A DNA stretch of 64,000 nucleotides from an uncultured Marinicella sp. (lineage in GTDB: Bacteria; Pseudomonadota; Gammaproteobacteria; Xanthomonadales; Marinicellaceae). The DNA lies in NCBI GenBank assembly GCA_947502595.1, contig CANNAM010000002.1, forward strand, positions 248,001 through 312,000, written 5' to 3'. The translations under genes were made by a program, and so were the position numbers. Every line of letters starts with the position of its first letter. Positions within the stretch are counted from its first letter, which is position 1. The notes below the pieces were generated by a model that searched no databases, was not told the DNA's origin, and saw nothing but the letters and a program-made list of their open reading frames with translations. Of this stretch, positions 1-9,344 are shown piece by piece.

Positions 1-339
1 CCGCGGTGTCGCATGGGACCTGCCACTGATGAAGAACGCAAATTAGTGATGCAGCGTTCTCCAGTCGGCGGAAAATATGACCAAGATTTAGACCGTGAAT
101 CGGCTTATGAAAAGCTCAAAAAACGCAAAGCTGAACAGGCAGAACAAAAAGCCAAAGAGCTGGCTAAGCTTGAAGCAGAAGAGCAGCGAGCCGCCGCTGA
201 GAAAGCAAGCAGACCAAAACGCCGACCAGGAAGGCCGGCAGATTCATTTGGTACCAAACTGGGTAAATCTTTACAGCAAAAGTTCACCACCAAAGTGGTT
301 AACGCCATTTGGAAATCCGTGTTTGGACGCAAGCGGTGA
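1..339 (+). CDS. C-terminal end of HerA-like helicase/ATPase (DUF853, YjgR family), 5' truncated by window
   Basis: This is the last 112 codons of a gene that begins before the window; the frame is open from base 1. The visible part has the YjgR/DUF853 ending: a GPATDEERKLVMQRSP segment, then KYDQDLDRESAYEKL, then a charged Ala/Glu/Lys-rich coiled segment and an RPGRPADSFGTKLGKS tail. The family are cytoplasmic HerA-related P-loop ATPases of unclear role. The ATPase motifs lie outside the window, so the assignment rests on the tail only. A TSUP transporter gene follows 92 bases downstream on the same strand. Confidence 0.72.
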   Translation, partial: PRCRMGPATDEERKLVMQRSPVGGKYDQDLDRESAYEKLKKRKAEQAEQKAKELAKLEAEEQRAAAEKASRPKRRPGRPADSFGTKLGKSLQQKFTTKVVNAIWKSVFGRKR

Positions 340-431
340 GTTAATCGCCAACATGTGCCAACAAATTGAAACCAGCCTTATTAGTGCTGTATCGCCAGCT
401 TCGAACCAGCCTACGGAGCTGAACCCAACTC

Positions 432-1226
432 ATGTTTGAGTTCATGTTGTTATTACTACTGGGCTTGGTGGTTGGCTTCTTTGCTGGCTTACTTGGCATC
501 GGCGGTGGTGCCATCATGGTACCTGCCTTAACCGCTTTTTTTCTGTGGCAAGGCCTGCACCCCGATGTGGTTGTGCATATGGCTTTGGCCACGTCCATGT
601 CATGCATCGTATTCAACGCACTGTTCAGCATCCACACCCACCAAAAACATCAAGCCATCATTTGGTCTATCACCCTAAAGATGACGCCCATGGTGTTGTT
701 AGGCAGCGCACTGGCAAGCTATATGGTGGTACAAATCAGTTCCAAAGCCATCGCTTTGGTATTTATGTTGCTGATGTTTTTGGTCGCAACTCAAATGATT
801 GTTGATTTTAAGCCAACACCCTCCGCAGCCAAAAAGATTCACACACTTGAACTGCTGCCTGCTGGCTTCATCATTGGTTTCATCTCAGCAATGATAGCCA
901 TCGGCGGTGGATCGCTGTCTGTACCGTATCTGAACTGGCATCAAATCAACATCAAAAGGGCGATAGCCACTGCAGCCAGTATAGGTTTGCCTTTGGCATT
1001 GGCGGGTTGTTTGGTGTTCATGCTGCAAACCACAGAACACATGAACTTGCCGACCCAAACCTTTGGCTATATTTATTGGCCAGCCACCCTGATCATCACC
1101 TTGGGCAGCTTTATGACCACAGCCCAAGGCGCGCACTTAACCCATCGATTACCAACCAGACCGCTGAAAATTATTTTTGCCCTGCTGGTGAGCCTACTGG
1201 CCATCAGGATGTTTTTAACTGTTTAA
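432..1226 (+). CDS. TSUP family membrane transporter (TauE/SafE-like)
   Basis: A 264-residue hydrophobic protein with about eight predicted membrane segments and the two internally related glycine-rich motifs of the TSUP (sulfite exporter TauE/SafE) family: FFAGLLGIGGGAIMVPAL near residue 20 and GFISAMIAIGGGSLSVPYL near residue 150. The family moves sulfur-containing or organic anions across the inner membrane; the substrate cannot be told from sequence. The ATG at 432 is only loosely preceded by GGAG (13 bases away), and a second ATG at 444 is possible. An ABC exporter gene follows 121 bases downstream on the same strand. Confidence 0.82.
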   Translation: MFEFMLLLLLGLVVGFFAGLLGIGGGAIMVPALTAFFLWQGLHPDVVVHMALATSMSCIVFNALFSIHTHQKHQAIIWSITLKMTPMVLLGSALASYMVVQISSKAIALVFMLLMFLVATQMIVDFKPTPSAAKKIHTLELLPAGFIIGFISAMIAIGGGSLSVPYLNWHQINIKRAIATAASIGLPLALAGCLVFMLQTTEHMNLPTQTFGYIYWPATLIITLGSFMTTAQGAHLTHRLPTRPLKIIFALLVSLLAIRMFLTV

Positions 1227-1347
1227 TGGGTGTATTCGCTGGCAGTTTATGCGGCCCGAAAAATAAGCCTGCTCCAGCTGTTATCACAGCAATAATTTCA
1301 AGCACCAATGCTGTTACAATATTATTCAACCAACCCCCATTATTGAT

Positions 1348-3147
1348 ATGCGCGGACAACCACCACCAGACACCAATCAAGACGAAAACTGGGCTGTTTT
1401 AACTAAATTATGGCCGTATCTATCGGAATACAAAGCGCGGGTTATTTTGGCGCTGTTGTTTTTGGTAGGCGCTAAACTGGCCACCACTGGCATGCCTTTT
1501 TTAATCAAAGGCATGGTTGACCAACTGAGTGAAAACGCTGAGTCTGCAGTCAGTGCACAAACATGGTTATTGGCACCAGTGGCCTTGGTTTTTGTATATG
1601 GCGGATTGCGCTTTGCCAATGTGTTATTTGGTGAAATTCGTGACACCTTATTTGGCAGAGTGACTGAACGGGCCATGCGGCGCATCGCGCACCAAGTGTT
1701 TGTCCATTTACACCGCTTGGATTTAGACTACCATTTGAACCGCAAAACCGGGGGTGTTTCAAGGGACATTGAACGTGGCATCAGTGGCATCAGTTTTCTG
1801 CTGCGATTCATGGTGTTCAGCATTTTACCGGCTTTGATTGAAATCTTTTTGGTGGTTGGAATTTTGCTGTTTCAATATGGCTGGACCTTTGCAGTAACCA
1901 CCTTGGTGGCGATAATAACCTATGTAACATTTTCAGTAAAAATCACCAATTGGCGAAAAGCATTTTTGCGTGAGGCCAACACCGCTGACTCAGCCAGCAG
2001 CAGCCGAGCGATAGACAGTTTACTGAACTATGAAACGGTTAAATACTACACCAATGAATCCTATGAAGCCAATCGCTATGATGCCAACCTGAAACAACTC
2101 GAACAAGCCAAAAGAAAAAACCGCTGGTCATTATTCGCCTTGAATGGCGGACAGGCCTTAATCATTGCTTTATCGATGACCGCAATGATGTTATTGGCGG
2201 TGTTGGGGGTACAAAGTGGTGACATGAGTGTTGGTGACTTTGTTTTGATCAATGCTTTTATGATGCAGCTGTTTATTCCACTGGGCTCTTTGGGTTTTGT
2301 CTATCGAGAGATCAAAACCTCGATGATAAATATTGAACAATTATTCAACATTTTGGACATTGAGCCTAAAATCATAGATGCGCCAAACGCCAAAGCGCTG
2401 CTGATAAAGCAGGCTGCAATTGAGTTCAACCAAGTCGAGTTCAGTTACCGCGCTGACCGAGAAATCATCAAAGGCATCAGTTTCACCGTTGCAGCTGGGC
2501 AAACATTGGCTGTTGTTGGTGCCAGCGGCTCAGGAAAATCGACCTTGGTAAAATTATTGTTTCGTTTTTATGAACCCAGCGCAGGCAAGATTCTTATTGA
2601 CGGGCAAGACATCCAACTAATCAGCCAAAACTCCCTGCGTAAGGCCATCGGTATCGTGCCCCAAGATACGGTACTGTTCAATGACAGTATTTGGGAAAAT
2701 ATCCGCTACGGTAACCCTGCTGCCAGTGATGCTGAAGTACAAGTAGCCATAACCATGGCTTATTTAGATGACTTCATTGCGCAGTTGCCTGATGGCACCA
2801 ATACCCAAGTCGGCGAACGCGGTTTAAAACTTTCTGGTGGTGAAAAACAACGGGTTGCCATTGCCCGAACCATACTGAAAAAACCACCCATTATGGTGTT
2901 TGATGAAGCCACCTCCTCGCTGGACAGTAAAGCTGAACAAATGATCCTAAGAGCCATTCAAGCAATGGCTAAAAACACCACCAATCTGGTCATTGCTCAC
3001 CGCTTATCCACTGTCGTCAATGCCGATCAAATCATCGTTTTAGAACACGGTCGTATCATTGAACAAGGCAACCATGAAAGTTTATTAAACGCCCAAGGTG
3101 CTTATGCTGAACTGTGGCAAGCCCAACAAAAAGAAACACTGAACTGA
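1348..3147 (+). CDS. Atm1/ABCB7-type ABC exporter, fused permease and ATPase
   Basis: A 599-residue half-transporter. Residues about 20-320 are a six-helix type I exporter domain. The nucleotide-binding domain follows, with Walker A GASGSGKST near residue 391, signature LSGGEKQR near 495 and Walker B IMVFDEATSSLD near 515, then the His-switch AHRLS. The permease region (a charged Asn/Arg-rich loop around NRKTGGVSRDIERGISGISFLLRF) matches the Atm1/ABCB7/HMT1 branch, which exports glutathione-linked sulfur or metal compounds. It would act in the inner membrane as a homodimer. The substrate is inferred from family only. It faces thrC convergently across about 200 bases in which I see no gene. 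Confidence 0.85.
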   Translation: MRGQPPPDTNQDENWAVLTKLWPYLSEYKARVILALLFLVGAKLATTGMPFLIKGMVDQLSENAESAVSAQTWLLAPVALVFVYGGLRFANVLFGEIRDTLFGRVTERAMRRIAHQVFVHLHRLDLDYHLNRKTGGVSRDIERGISGISFLLRFMVFSILPALIEIFLVVGILLFQYGWTFAVTTLVAIITYVTFSVKITNWRKAFLREANTADSASSSRAIDSLLNYETVKYYTNESYEANRYDANLKQLEQAKRKNRWSLFALNGGQALIIALSMTAMMLLAVLGVQSGDMSVGDFVLINAFMMQLFIPLGSLGFVYREIKTSMINIEQLFNILDIEPKIIDAPNAKALLIKQAAIEFNQVEFSYRADREIIKGISFTVAAGQTLAVVGASGSGKSTLVKLLFRFYEPSAGKILIDGQDIQLISQNSLRKAIGIVPQDTVLFNDSIWENIRYGNPAASDAEVQVAITMAYLDDFIAQLPDGTNTQVGERGLKLSGGEKQRVAIARTILKKPPIMVFDEATSSLDSKAEQMILRAIQAMAKNTTNLVIAHRLSTVVNADQIIVLEHGRIIEQGNHESLLNAQGAYAELWQAQQKETLN

Positions 3148-3348
3148 GTTCTGAAACCAATTCCTCACGGCACTTTTTTGGCTTAGATTCTGGTCAAAGT
3201 AAATTCAGTTTTAATGCATTTTTCTAGCTAATCAGGTAAAGGTACAAGCCGCCCAAAAAGAATAGTTACTTGATTTGATAAAAGTTCTTGATTACAAGCA
3301 GTTCAGCAGTGATTGTTGGCCATTCAGCACAGTGATCAATTCAATATA

Positions 3349-4641
3349 TTAATTAATCATCAGAAATTGTTTTAAGCGCTGAAAATCAGCCTCCATGTAA
3401 ATAGATAAATCCACTTTTTCAGCACAGTCCGCTATTGCTTCTGGTAAGGGTAATTCAATGTTCAGCAATTCCTCAACTGTGGATTTAAACTTTGCTGGAT
3501 GGGCTGTGCCTAAAAAGATGCCCACTTCTTCTGGGGTCAAGGAATCATGCAAACCCTGATAAGCCACCGCTGCATGGGGTTCGCTGATGTAACCCAATTG
3601 ATACAACTGCTTGAGGGTTCTGGCAGTGGTGTGTTCATCAACAGCCAAACCAGACAGCAGGTCTCGATCAAATTGACCTGACTCAATCATGTACTCAATT
3701 CTTGGCCAGTTATTCGGTTTGCTGACGTCCATGGCATTGGACAGTGTTTCCACCGTTGCATTGGGCGACCAAACACCGTCTTCAAGATACCGTGGTACGG
3801 TGTCATTGAGGTTAGTGGAAGCCACGAAACGTTTGATAGGTAAGCCCATGGTCTTGGCAATAATACCAGCACAGAGGTTGCCAAAATTACCACTTGGCAC
3901 TGCAAAAACTGAACGTGAACGCTGTGCTGGGGATAATTGGGCCAAAGCATCAAAATAATAACAAACCTGCGCAAACAAACGGCTGACATTGATCGAATTG
4001 GCCGAATTTAAACCTACAGTTTTAACTAAATCTGCGTCATCAAAACATTGTTTGACTAATTTTTGACAATCATCGAAGGTCCCATCTACAGCTACGGTAC
4101 GGATGTTATCAGCCAATGTGGTGAACATCTTTTGTTGCAGTGCACTGATTTTACCCTTGGGAAACAAGATCACCACATCAATATTTTTTAGGCCATGAAA
4201 AGCATGGGCTACAGCCGCACCGGTGTCTCCTGAGGTGGCAGTAAGTATTGTAGTTTTTTCACCCTTGACGGCTTGTTGGGTGGCAAAATGTTGTAAACAA
4301 TTGGCCATAAAACGTGCACCAAAATCCTTGAATGCCAGTGTAGGACCATGAAACAGCTCTAAACAATGCGTTTGGTCATGGACAGGCACCAAAGGCGAGG
4401 AGAACGAAAAGGTTTTCCCAATGATGGATTTAAGTGCTTCATCATTGATGTTATCGCGCACGAATGGTCGCAAAACATCAAAATTTCTGTCGCTGGTTGG
4501 CATCGATAATAAGGCATCTATATTGGATAATATCGGTATTTCAGCTGGAAAGAATAAACCTTGGTTATTACCTAAACCGGTTTTAACCGCAGTGGCAAAA
4601 TCTACAATTTGTTGTGGGTCTTTGAGGTTATTCAATTTCAT
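3349..4641 (-). CDS. thrC: Threonine synthase
   Basis: A 430-residue PLP enzyme that converts O-phosphohomoserine to threonine, the last step of the pathway. The PLP-lysine region HGPTLAFKDFGARFM (near residue 95-110), TATSGDTGAAVAHAF and VPSGNFGNLCAG are the ThrC hallmarks, and the length matches the gammaproteobacterial enzyme (about 428). The ATG overlaps the thrB stop by four bases (ATGA), so it should be translationally coupled. It is the last gene of thrABC. No clear Rho-independent terminator is visible in the 200 bases downstream. Confidence 0.95.
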   Translation of the reverse strand: MKLNNLKDPQQIVDFATAVKTGLGNNQGLFFPAEIPILSNIDALLSMPTSDRNFDVLRPFVRDNINDEALKSIIGKTFSFSSPLVPVHDQTHCLELFHGPTLAFKDFGARFMANCLQHFATQQAVKGEKTTILTATSGDTGAAVAHAFHGLKNIDVVILFPKGKISALQQKMFTTLADNIRTVAVDGTFDDCQKLVKQCFDDADLVKTVGLNSANSINVSRLFAQVCYYFDALAQLSPAQRSRSVFAVPSGNFGNLCAGIIAKTMGLPIKRFVASTNLNDTVPRYLEDGVWSPNATVETLSNAMDVSKPNNWPRIEYMIESGQFDRDLLSGLAVDEHTTARTLKQLYQLGYISEPHAAVAYQGLHDSLTPEEVGIFLGTAHPAKFKSTVEELLNIELPLPEAIADCAEKVDLSIYMEADFQRLKQFLMIN

Positions 4642-5615
4642 GGTAGTTCCTGGGTATTGATGACTGAGTCTATTGCTCTGGTGCCTGTGGCATCAGCTTG
4701 GCAAATAGCCACAAAACCATGCTCGGTTTGTAAGTAATTCTTTTCCAACCAAGTCGCTTGTTGTTGGGCCGTTTTTAAATCCTCGCAAGCTGAAAAAATG
4801 GTTGGGCCTGAGCCTGAAATTCCCACCGCCAAACTGTTCATCTTCAGTAGTTGCTGCTTGGTTTGTGCATAATCAGGTAATAATTCAGCCCGATAAGGTT
4901 CAGCAATTTCATCTTTCAACAAAGCAAAAGCCAAGGCCTGGTCTTGCTGAAAACAGGCTGCCACAAAACCAGCCAGGTTTTGTCCAAAGCTGATCAAAGT
5001 CGATCGTTCATACACCGCTGGCAGTAACGCCCTGGCTGCTTGGGTACTGACCTCCACATCGGGATAGGCCAACACCCAATAGATGTCTTTAAACAAGGGC
5101 AATGACAAGGTCACTTGCTCCTGGTTGTTCAGCATCAGTTGCATGCCACCAAGAAAACAAGGCGCCACATTGTCATAATGTACTGAACCGCTGATTTTGG
5201 CTTCGGCTTGGCCCATCAACTGCAACAACTGATTGTCATCAAAAGGTTGTTGGTAGAAGTCGTTGAGGGCCACAAAGGCTGCCACCACTGAGCAAGCACT
5301 GGAACCCATGCCACTACAAACAGGGATGTTCTTATGCAAAGTCACTTTAACTGCAACAACCGGGATTTGACGCACAATCAATTCAGCTTCAAAAGCCTGT
5401 AACACCAGCCAAACAATGTTCGATTCACGGTCTGTTGGTAGTCGGTCTGCAAAGTCACCGGTTAACTCAAAATTGTTTTGTTGTGCAGCTTCAACTTCAA
5501 CCACATCACCTAACAATTGCCCGTCAATGGGCCGCAACGCCAAACCCAGAGAATCAAACCCGACGCTCACATTGCCAATGGATACTGGCGCAAATACAGC
5601 TGTTTTCTTACTCAT
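4638..5615 (-). CDS. thrB: Homoserine kinase
   Basis: A 325-residue GHMP kinase that phosphorylates homoserine with ATP. The N terminus MSKKTAVFAPVSIGNVSVGFD and the ATP loop PVCSGMGSSACSVVAAFVAL near residue 90 are diagnostic, and the C-terminal motif GISGSGPTIFS near 265 is the third GHMP motif. The reading frame is open for 60 codons further upstream inside thrA, but the family-like start is the ATG at 5615, one base after the thrA stop. thrA, thrB and thrC therefore run without gaps as one operon. Confidence 0.95.
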   Translation of the reverse strand: MSKKTAVFAPVSIGNVSVGFDSLGLALRPIDGQLLGDVVEVEAAQQNNFELTGDFADRLPTDRESNIVWLVLQAFEAELIVRQIPVVAVKVTLHKNIPVCSGMGSSACSVVAAFVALNDFYQQPFDDNQLLQLMGQAEAKISGSVHYDNVAPCFLGGMQLMLNNQEQVTLSLPLFKDIYWVLAYPDVEVSTQAARALLPAVYERSTLISFGQNLAGFVAACFQQDQALAFALLKDEIAEPYRAELLPDYAQTKQQLLKMNSLAVGISGSGPTIFSACEDLKTAQQQATWLEKNYLQTEHGFVAICQADATGTRAIDSVINTQELP

Positions 5616-5616
5616 A

Positions 5617-8079
5617 TCAATGTTCCTGCTCCCACGACAAGGTGCGCAACAAATCACCAAACAGTCCTGCTGCCGTGACCGCTGCACCGGCACCGTAACC
5701 CCGAATGATGAACGGCTTGGGTTGGTAATATTGGGTGTTGATGGCCAAAGCGTTTTCCCCGGCTTCAATTTCAAATAATGGGTGCGCTTTATCAACCGGC
5801 ACTATTTTTACCGCACATTGCTGGTTTTTAATGATGGCCACATATTTAAGCTTTTGCTGTTTGGCTTCAGCTGCATCAATCATTTGTTGAAACGCAGCAT
5901 CAAAACCAGACAATTGTTGCATGAACTCATCGCCATCAGTTAACTTGGCTAAGTGTTCAGGCACTACGGGCTGTAGATCAACATCTGACAATTCCAATTC
6001 TAAACCAGCCTCTCGAGCAATCACCAGTACTTTTCTGGCCACATCCATACCGTTCAAGTCTTCAGCAGGATTGGGTTCTGTATAGCCCAATTTACGGGCT
6101 TTTTCTGTGGCGGCAGACAAACTCAAACCTTGGTGTATTTCACCAAATATATATGACAATGAACCTGATAAAATTCCCTCAAACTGAATCAGTTCATCCC
6201 CAGCGCGCAATAAACTTTGTAAATTATCTATCACCGGTAAGCCTGCACCGACATTGGTTTCATACAAAAACCGCCGTTGCCGCTTGGCTGCCATATTTTG
6301 TAACTGGTAATAGTAAGCCAAACTGTCGGTGTTGGCTTTTTTATTCGCTGTAACCACATGAAAATTGGCTTCCAAGTAATCCAAATAACTCATGGCTATG
6401 ACTTGGTTGCTGGTACAGTCGATGATTACTGGGTTGGTTAAGTGGGTGGTGCCAACAAAATTTTTCAACAGAGCCAGTGACATGCTTTGATCACTTCTGG
6501 ATAACTGTGCTTGCCAATCTTCAAGATCAACCCCATCGGCATTCAATAGGCATTGTTTGCTGTTGGCAATCCCCACCAAGTTCAATTCAATGTTTTTAGC
6601 TTTCAGCCAATCTTGTTGTCTGCTGATTTGCTGAATCAATTCTCTGCCAACCGTACCACAGCCAATCAAAAAAGCGTCAATGCGTGGCTTTTTCAAAAAC
6701 AGTCGCTGGTGACAAACTACCACCGCAGCATCTACACGCTTGGCCCTGACCACTGCAGATATACTGCGCTCAGATGAATCCTGCGCGATTGCAATGATGT
6801 TCACTCTGGCATGCGATAAAGCACTGAAAAAACGACTGGCGGTGCCTTTTTGTTGGTGCATGCGGTCACCGATTAAGGTAATGACAGCTAGTTTTTCCCG
6901 GCATTGTATCGGCTCTAATAAAGCACTTTTCAATTCCAGTTTAAAGGCTTCATTCAAGGCCGCCATGGCCGATACCGCTTCTTCACCTGGTACACAAAAA
7001 CTGATGCTGTACTCTGAGGAAGATTGGCTGATTAAAATCACTGAAATCTTGGCCTCACTCATGGCTGCAAAAACCCGCGCAGCCATCCCTACCATACCTT
7101 TCATACCAGGACCTGAAACATTAATCATCGCCACATCAGACAAGTTTGAAATCGCCTTGACCGTTTTTTGTTGGGCTGTTTCAGCTGAAATGGTGGTGCC
7201 TGGATGATTTGGATTTTGGGTGTTCTTGATGACACATTGGATTTGGTGTTTAGCCAATGGTGTGATGGTCTTCGGATGCAAAACTTTGGCGCCAAAATAT
7301 GACAATTCCATGGCTTCCTGATAGGACATTTGCTCAATCAATTGTGCTTCAGAGACCAACCTTGGATCCACGCTGTAAATACCATCAACATCGGTCCAAA
7401 TTTCACAGCTGTTGGCCGCCACACAAACCGCTAAAATAGCAGCAGAATAATCAGATCCATTGCGGCCTAAAGTGATTAAATCCCCACCAGGATTAACACC
7501 ATAAAACCCAGGCATCACTGATATATCAGTCAATGCCGCATAATGTGTTTTGAAGGCATCTGTACTTTTTTGTATGTCTGCAACTGGATCATCGACGTCA
7601 TCTTCAACATAAATAAATAAACGCGGATCAAGCACGGTAACTGGGCTTTTGGCACGCAATAAGGTAGCCATCAATAGGGTACTGAACTTTTCACCTGTGG
7701 AGAGTATTTGTGCCGCTGTTTTTTTCGGACAATATCCAATCAGTGCACAACCTTGTGCCCAATTGCGTAACTGGTCCAATAAATAAGCTGTTTGTTGCTG
7801 GCTTTTACTTGCATCAAAATCAACACGCATGGTGGCACATTCACTGCTGATGGTGAGTAGTTTTTGACTGATTAAGTCAAGTTGTTGGGTTAATTCCTGC
7901 TGTTGATTAATCAGCTCAATCAACAGTACCAAATCATTGGTGATGCCTTTGGGTGCGGAAAAAACAGCACTTATAGCTTGTTGCTGGCTTTCTATCAAGG
8001 CCACAACGTGGTTGAATTTTTCTGCAGTGGCCAAAGAAGAACCACCAAATTTCATGACTTTCATAATTGTAATGCTCAA
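5617..8079 (-). CDS. thrA: Bifunctional aspartokinase / homoserine dehydrogenase I
   Basis: An 820-residue fusion catalysing the first and third steps toward threonine. It has an N-terminal aspartokinase (VMKFGGSSLATAEKF at residues 8-22, then GRNGSDYSAAILA), two ACT regulatory domains in the middle (around 320-460), and a C-terminal homoserine dehydrogenase with the NAD(P) motif IGCGTVGREL near 475 and NVGAGLPVIDNLQ. Length and order match E. coli ThrA (820), and the ACT domains imply threonine feedback. ATGs at 8079 or 8064 could both serve as start. It lies directly downstream of a Thr/Ile-rich leader peptide and attenuator, so attenuation by threonine/isoleucine supply is expected. Confidence 0.96.
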   Translation of the reverse strand: MSITIMKVMKFGGSSLATAEKFNHVVALIESQQQAISAVFSAPKGITNDLVLLIELINQQQELTQQLDLISQKLLTISSECATMRVDFDASKSQQQTAYLLDQLRNWAQGCALIGYCPKKTAAQILSTGEKFSTLLMATLLRAKSPVTVLDPRLFIYVEDDVDDPVADIQKSTDAFKTHYAALTDISVMPGFYGVNPGGDLITLGRNGSDYSAAILAVCVAANSCEIWTDVDGIYSVDPRLVSEAQLIEQMSYQEAMELSYFGAKVLHPKTITPLAKHQIQCVIKNTQNPNHPGTTISAETAQQKTVKAISNLSDVAMINVSGPGMKGMVGMAARVFAAMSEAKISVILISQSSSEYSISFCVPGEEAVSAMAALNEAFKLELKSALLEPIQCREKLAVITLIGDRMHQQKGTASRFFSALSHARVNIIAIAQDSSERSISAVVRAKRVDAAVVVCHQRLFLKKPRIDAFLIGCGTVGRELIQQISRQQDWLKAKNIELNLVGIANSKQCLLNADGVDLEDWQAQLSRSDQSMSLALLKNFVGTTHLTNPVIIDCTSNQVIAMSYLDYLEANFHVVTANKKANTDSLAYYYQLQNMAAKRQRRFLYETNVGAGLPVIDNLQSLLRAGDELIQFEGILSGSLSYIFGEIHQGLSLSAATEKARKLGYTEPNPAEDLNGMDVARKVLVIAREAGLELELSDVDLQPVVPEHLAKLTDGDEFMQQLSGFDAAFQQMIDAAEAKQQKLKYVAIIKNQQCAVKIVPVDKAHPLFEIEAGENALAINTQYYQPKPFIIRGYGAGAAVTAAGLFGDLLRTLSWEQEH

Positions 8080-8100
8080 AAACTAATCAAATTTTGGCTT

Positions 8101-8140
8101 AAAAAAAAGCCCGTGAATTGTTTCCAAGTCACGGGCTTTT
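8101..8140 (-). terminator. thr operon attenuator (intrinsic terminator)
   Basis: On the minus strand a perfect 12-base-pair stem (arms 8129-8140 and 8105-8116) with a 12-base loop is followed by a run of eight U (8101-8108), just ahead of thrA and 16 bases after the leader-peptide stop. The 5' arm (8128-8136) can alternatively pair with 8160-8168, the last codons of the leader peptide, in 8 of 9 positions including one G-U. This gives an antiterminator when a ribosome stalls on the Thr/Ile codons. Confidence 0.88.
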
Positions 8141-8156
8141 GAGGTATTTTATTGAC

Positions 8157-8216
8157 TCAGCACATGACACAAAGCTTATAAGCGGTGGTTGTCGATGTGA
8201 TGATTGTGTCTAACAT
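8157..8216 (-). CDS. thrL: thr operon leader peptide
   Basis: A 19-codon ORF encoding MLDTIITSTTTAYKLCVMC. Seven of residues 4-11 are Thr or Ile (T-I-I-T-S-T-T-T), the two amino acids sensed by the E. coli thr attenuator. It ends 16 bases before the attenuator hairpin of thrA. No convincing separate ribosome binding site is visible, because AGGTG lies almost against the ATG. A promoter-like pair upstream would put transcription start at or next to the ATG itself, so a leaderless or very short 5' end is possible. The peptide sequence differs from ThrL of E. coli but keeps its function-defining codon run. Confidence 0.82.
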   Translation of the reverse strand: MLDTIITSTTTAYKLCVMC

Positions 8217-8222
8217 GCACCT

Positions 8223-8251
8223 AATATATTGAGTTTAGACCAAAATTACAA
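8223..8251 (-). promoter_or_regulatory. Probable sigma70 promoter of the thr operon
   Basis: Minus-strand -35 TTGTAA (8246-8251) and -10 TATATT (8223-8228) are separated by 17 bases. The predicted start, about seven bases after the -10, falls at 8216, the A of the leader-peptide ATG. Confidence 0.5.
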
Positions 8252-8392
8252 CAATTGATTTAACACGAATGATAATTACCCAAGCTGCTTTGTCATTACA
8301 GTCATCCATAACGCTGAATATAATCCCTAATTAACATAAATTACCGTGTGCATTTGGTATAACTGTAAATTGGTAAAAATTTGGAACAACAC

Positions 8393-8836
8393 ATGAAATA
8401 TTTACTCAACATTTTAGTCCTTATACTCTTATCTGCTTGCCAGAACAACCGTCAGCAGCGTGTCGACTATGCCGATTTTATTGCTGAACATCAGCTACAA
8501 AATCTAAACCGAGTTCAACAGTTCAATTTCCTCGGTTGGCAGCCCTTAAATGATCGCTATTTAATTCTGCGGGGAAACCAGCGCAAGAGTTTCTTAATTC
8601 AATTAATGTCACCTTGTAACGAGTTACCCTATGCAGTCAATATTCACCTCAAACAACGCTCAGGTACTATTTTAAGCAGCAAATTTGACTCTGTTATTGT
8701 GCCTGGTCAATTGAATCAAGAGTGTCGCATCAATGCCATATATCCACTTGACCAGATTCAACAACAAGCACTGTTGGATTACAGTGGGCACCAACGGCAG
8801 TTTAAAGGTCAAATACTCAATAAATCAACTCCCTGA
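8393..8836 (+). CDS. DUF6491 family lipoprotein
   Basis: A 147-residue protein from the ATG at 8393 (the in-frame TTG at 8381 is less likely). It starts with a short hydrophobic signal and lipobox LLSAC, so it should be lipid-anchored. The mature part has the DUF6491 pattern: DFIAEHQLQNLNRVQQF, FLGWQPLNDRYLIL, a conserved SPCNEL cysteine, FDSVIVPG and a second Cys in CRINAIYPL; the two Cys may form a disulfide. The molecular role of DUF6491 is unknown. The 3' end overlaps the convergent RidA gene by 12 bases. Confidence 0.75.
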   Translation: MKYLLNILVLILLSACQNNRQQRVDYADFIAEHQLQNLNRVQQFNFLGWQPLNDRYLILRGNQRKSFLIQLMSPCNELPYAVNIHLKQRSGTILSSKFDSVIVPGQLNQECRINAIYPLDQIQQQALLDYSGHQRQFKGQILNKSTP

Positions 8837-9211
8837 AAGCAGCTTGGCAGTCACTTCAATCTCAATTTTCATGGCATCATCCAGTAAGCCTGCCTCAACC
8901 ATGGTCGCAGCAGGGCGGATATTACCCAGGTATTTTTGAATCACGGGAGCACAACAAGCAAAGTCTTCTTTATTCGGCACAATGTAGTTAACCCGCACCA
9001 CTGCAGACAAATCAGTGCCAGCTTCTTTAAGTGCCTGTTGAATGTTTATAAAACACTGGGTTGTTTGTTCTGCCACTGAATCACTGATATTCATGTCAGC
9101 ATAATCATACCCAGTGGTGCCAGAGACAAAAACCCAACCGTCTTGCACCACTGCCCTTGAATAAGCAAACTGTTGTTCAAAGTCCGAGCCACTGCTGATT
9201 AATTTTTTCAT
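8825..9211 (-). CDS. RidA/YjgF/YER057c/UK114 family protein
   Basis: A 128-residue small trimeric-fold protein. Family marks are the N-terminal FAYSRAVVQDGWVFVSGTTGYD, the helix QCFINIQQALKEAGTDLSAVV and the C-terminal IRPAATMVEAGLLDDAMKIEIE, which carries the arginine that binds the substrate carboxylate. RidA proteins hydrolyse reactive enamine/imine products of PLP enzymes. This one belongs to a divergent subgroup (the usual RPAR is RPAA), so the exact substrate is unsure. It is monocistronic and convergent with the DUF6491 gene. Confidence 0.82.
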   Translation of the reverse strand: MKKLISSGSDFEQQFAYSRAVVQDGWVFVSGTTGYDYADMNISDSVAEQTTQCFINIQQALKEAGTDLSAVVRVNYIVPNKEDFACCAPVIQKYLGNIRPAATMVEAGLLDDAMKIEIEVTAKLLSGS

Positions 9212-9344
9212 CTGAAATTTTTATTGTTGTTACAGCCTCAGTTTATTCTTTATTTGCATGGCTGTTGTAAACTTTTCTCTTGCCTGGGTGGTTTTTTTTC
9301 ATTGCATAATTAACTACAATGTTGGTTTCTCTATCAATTATCCT

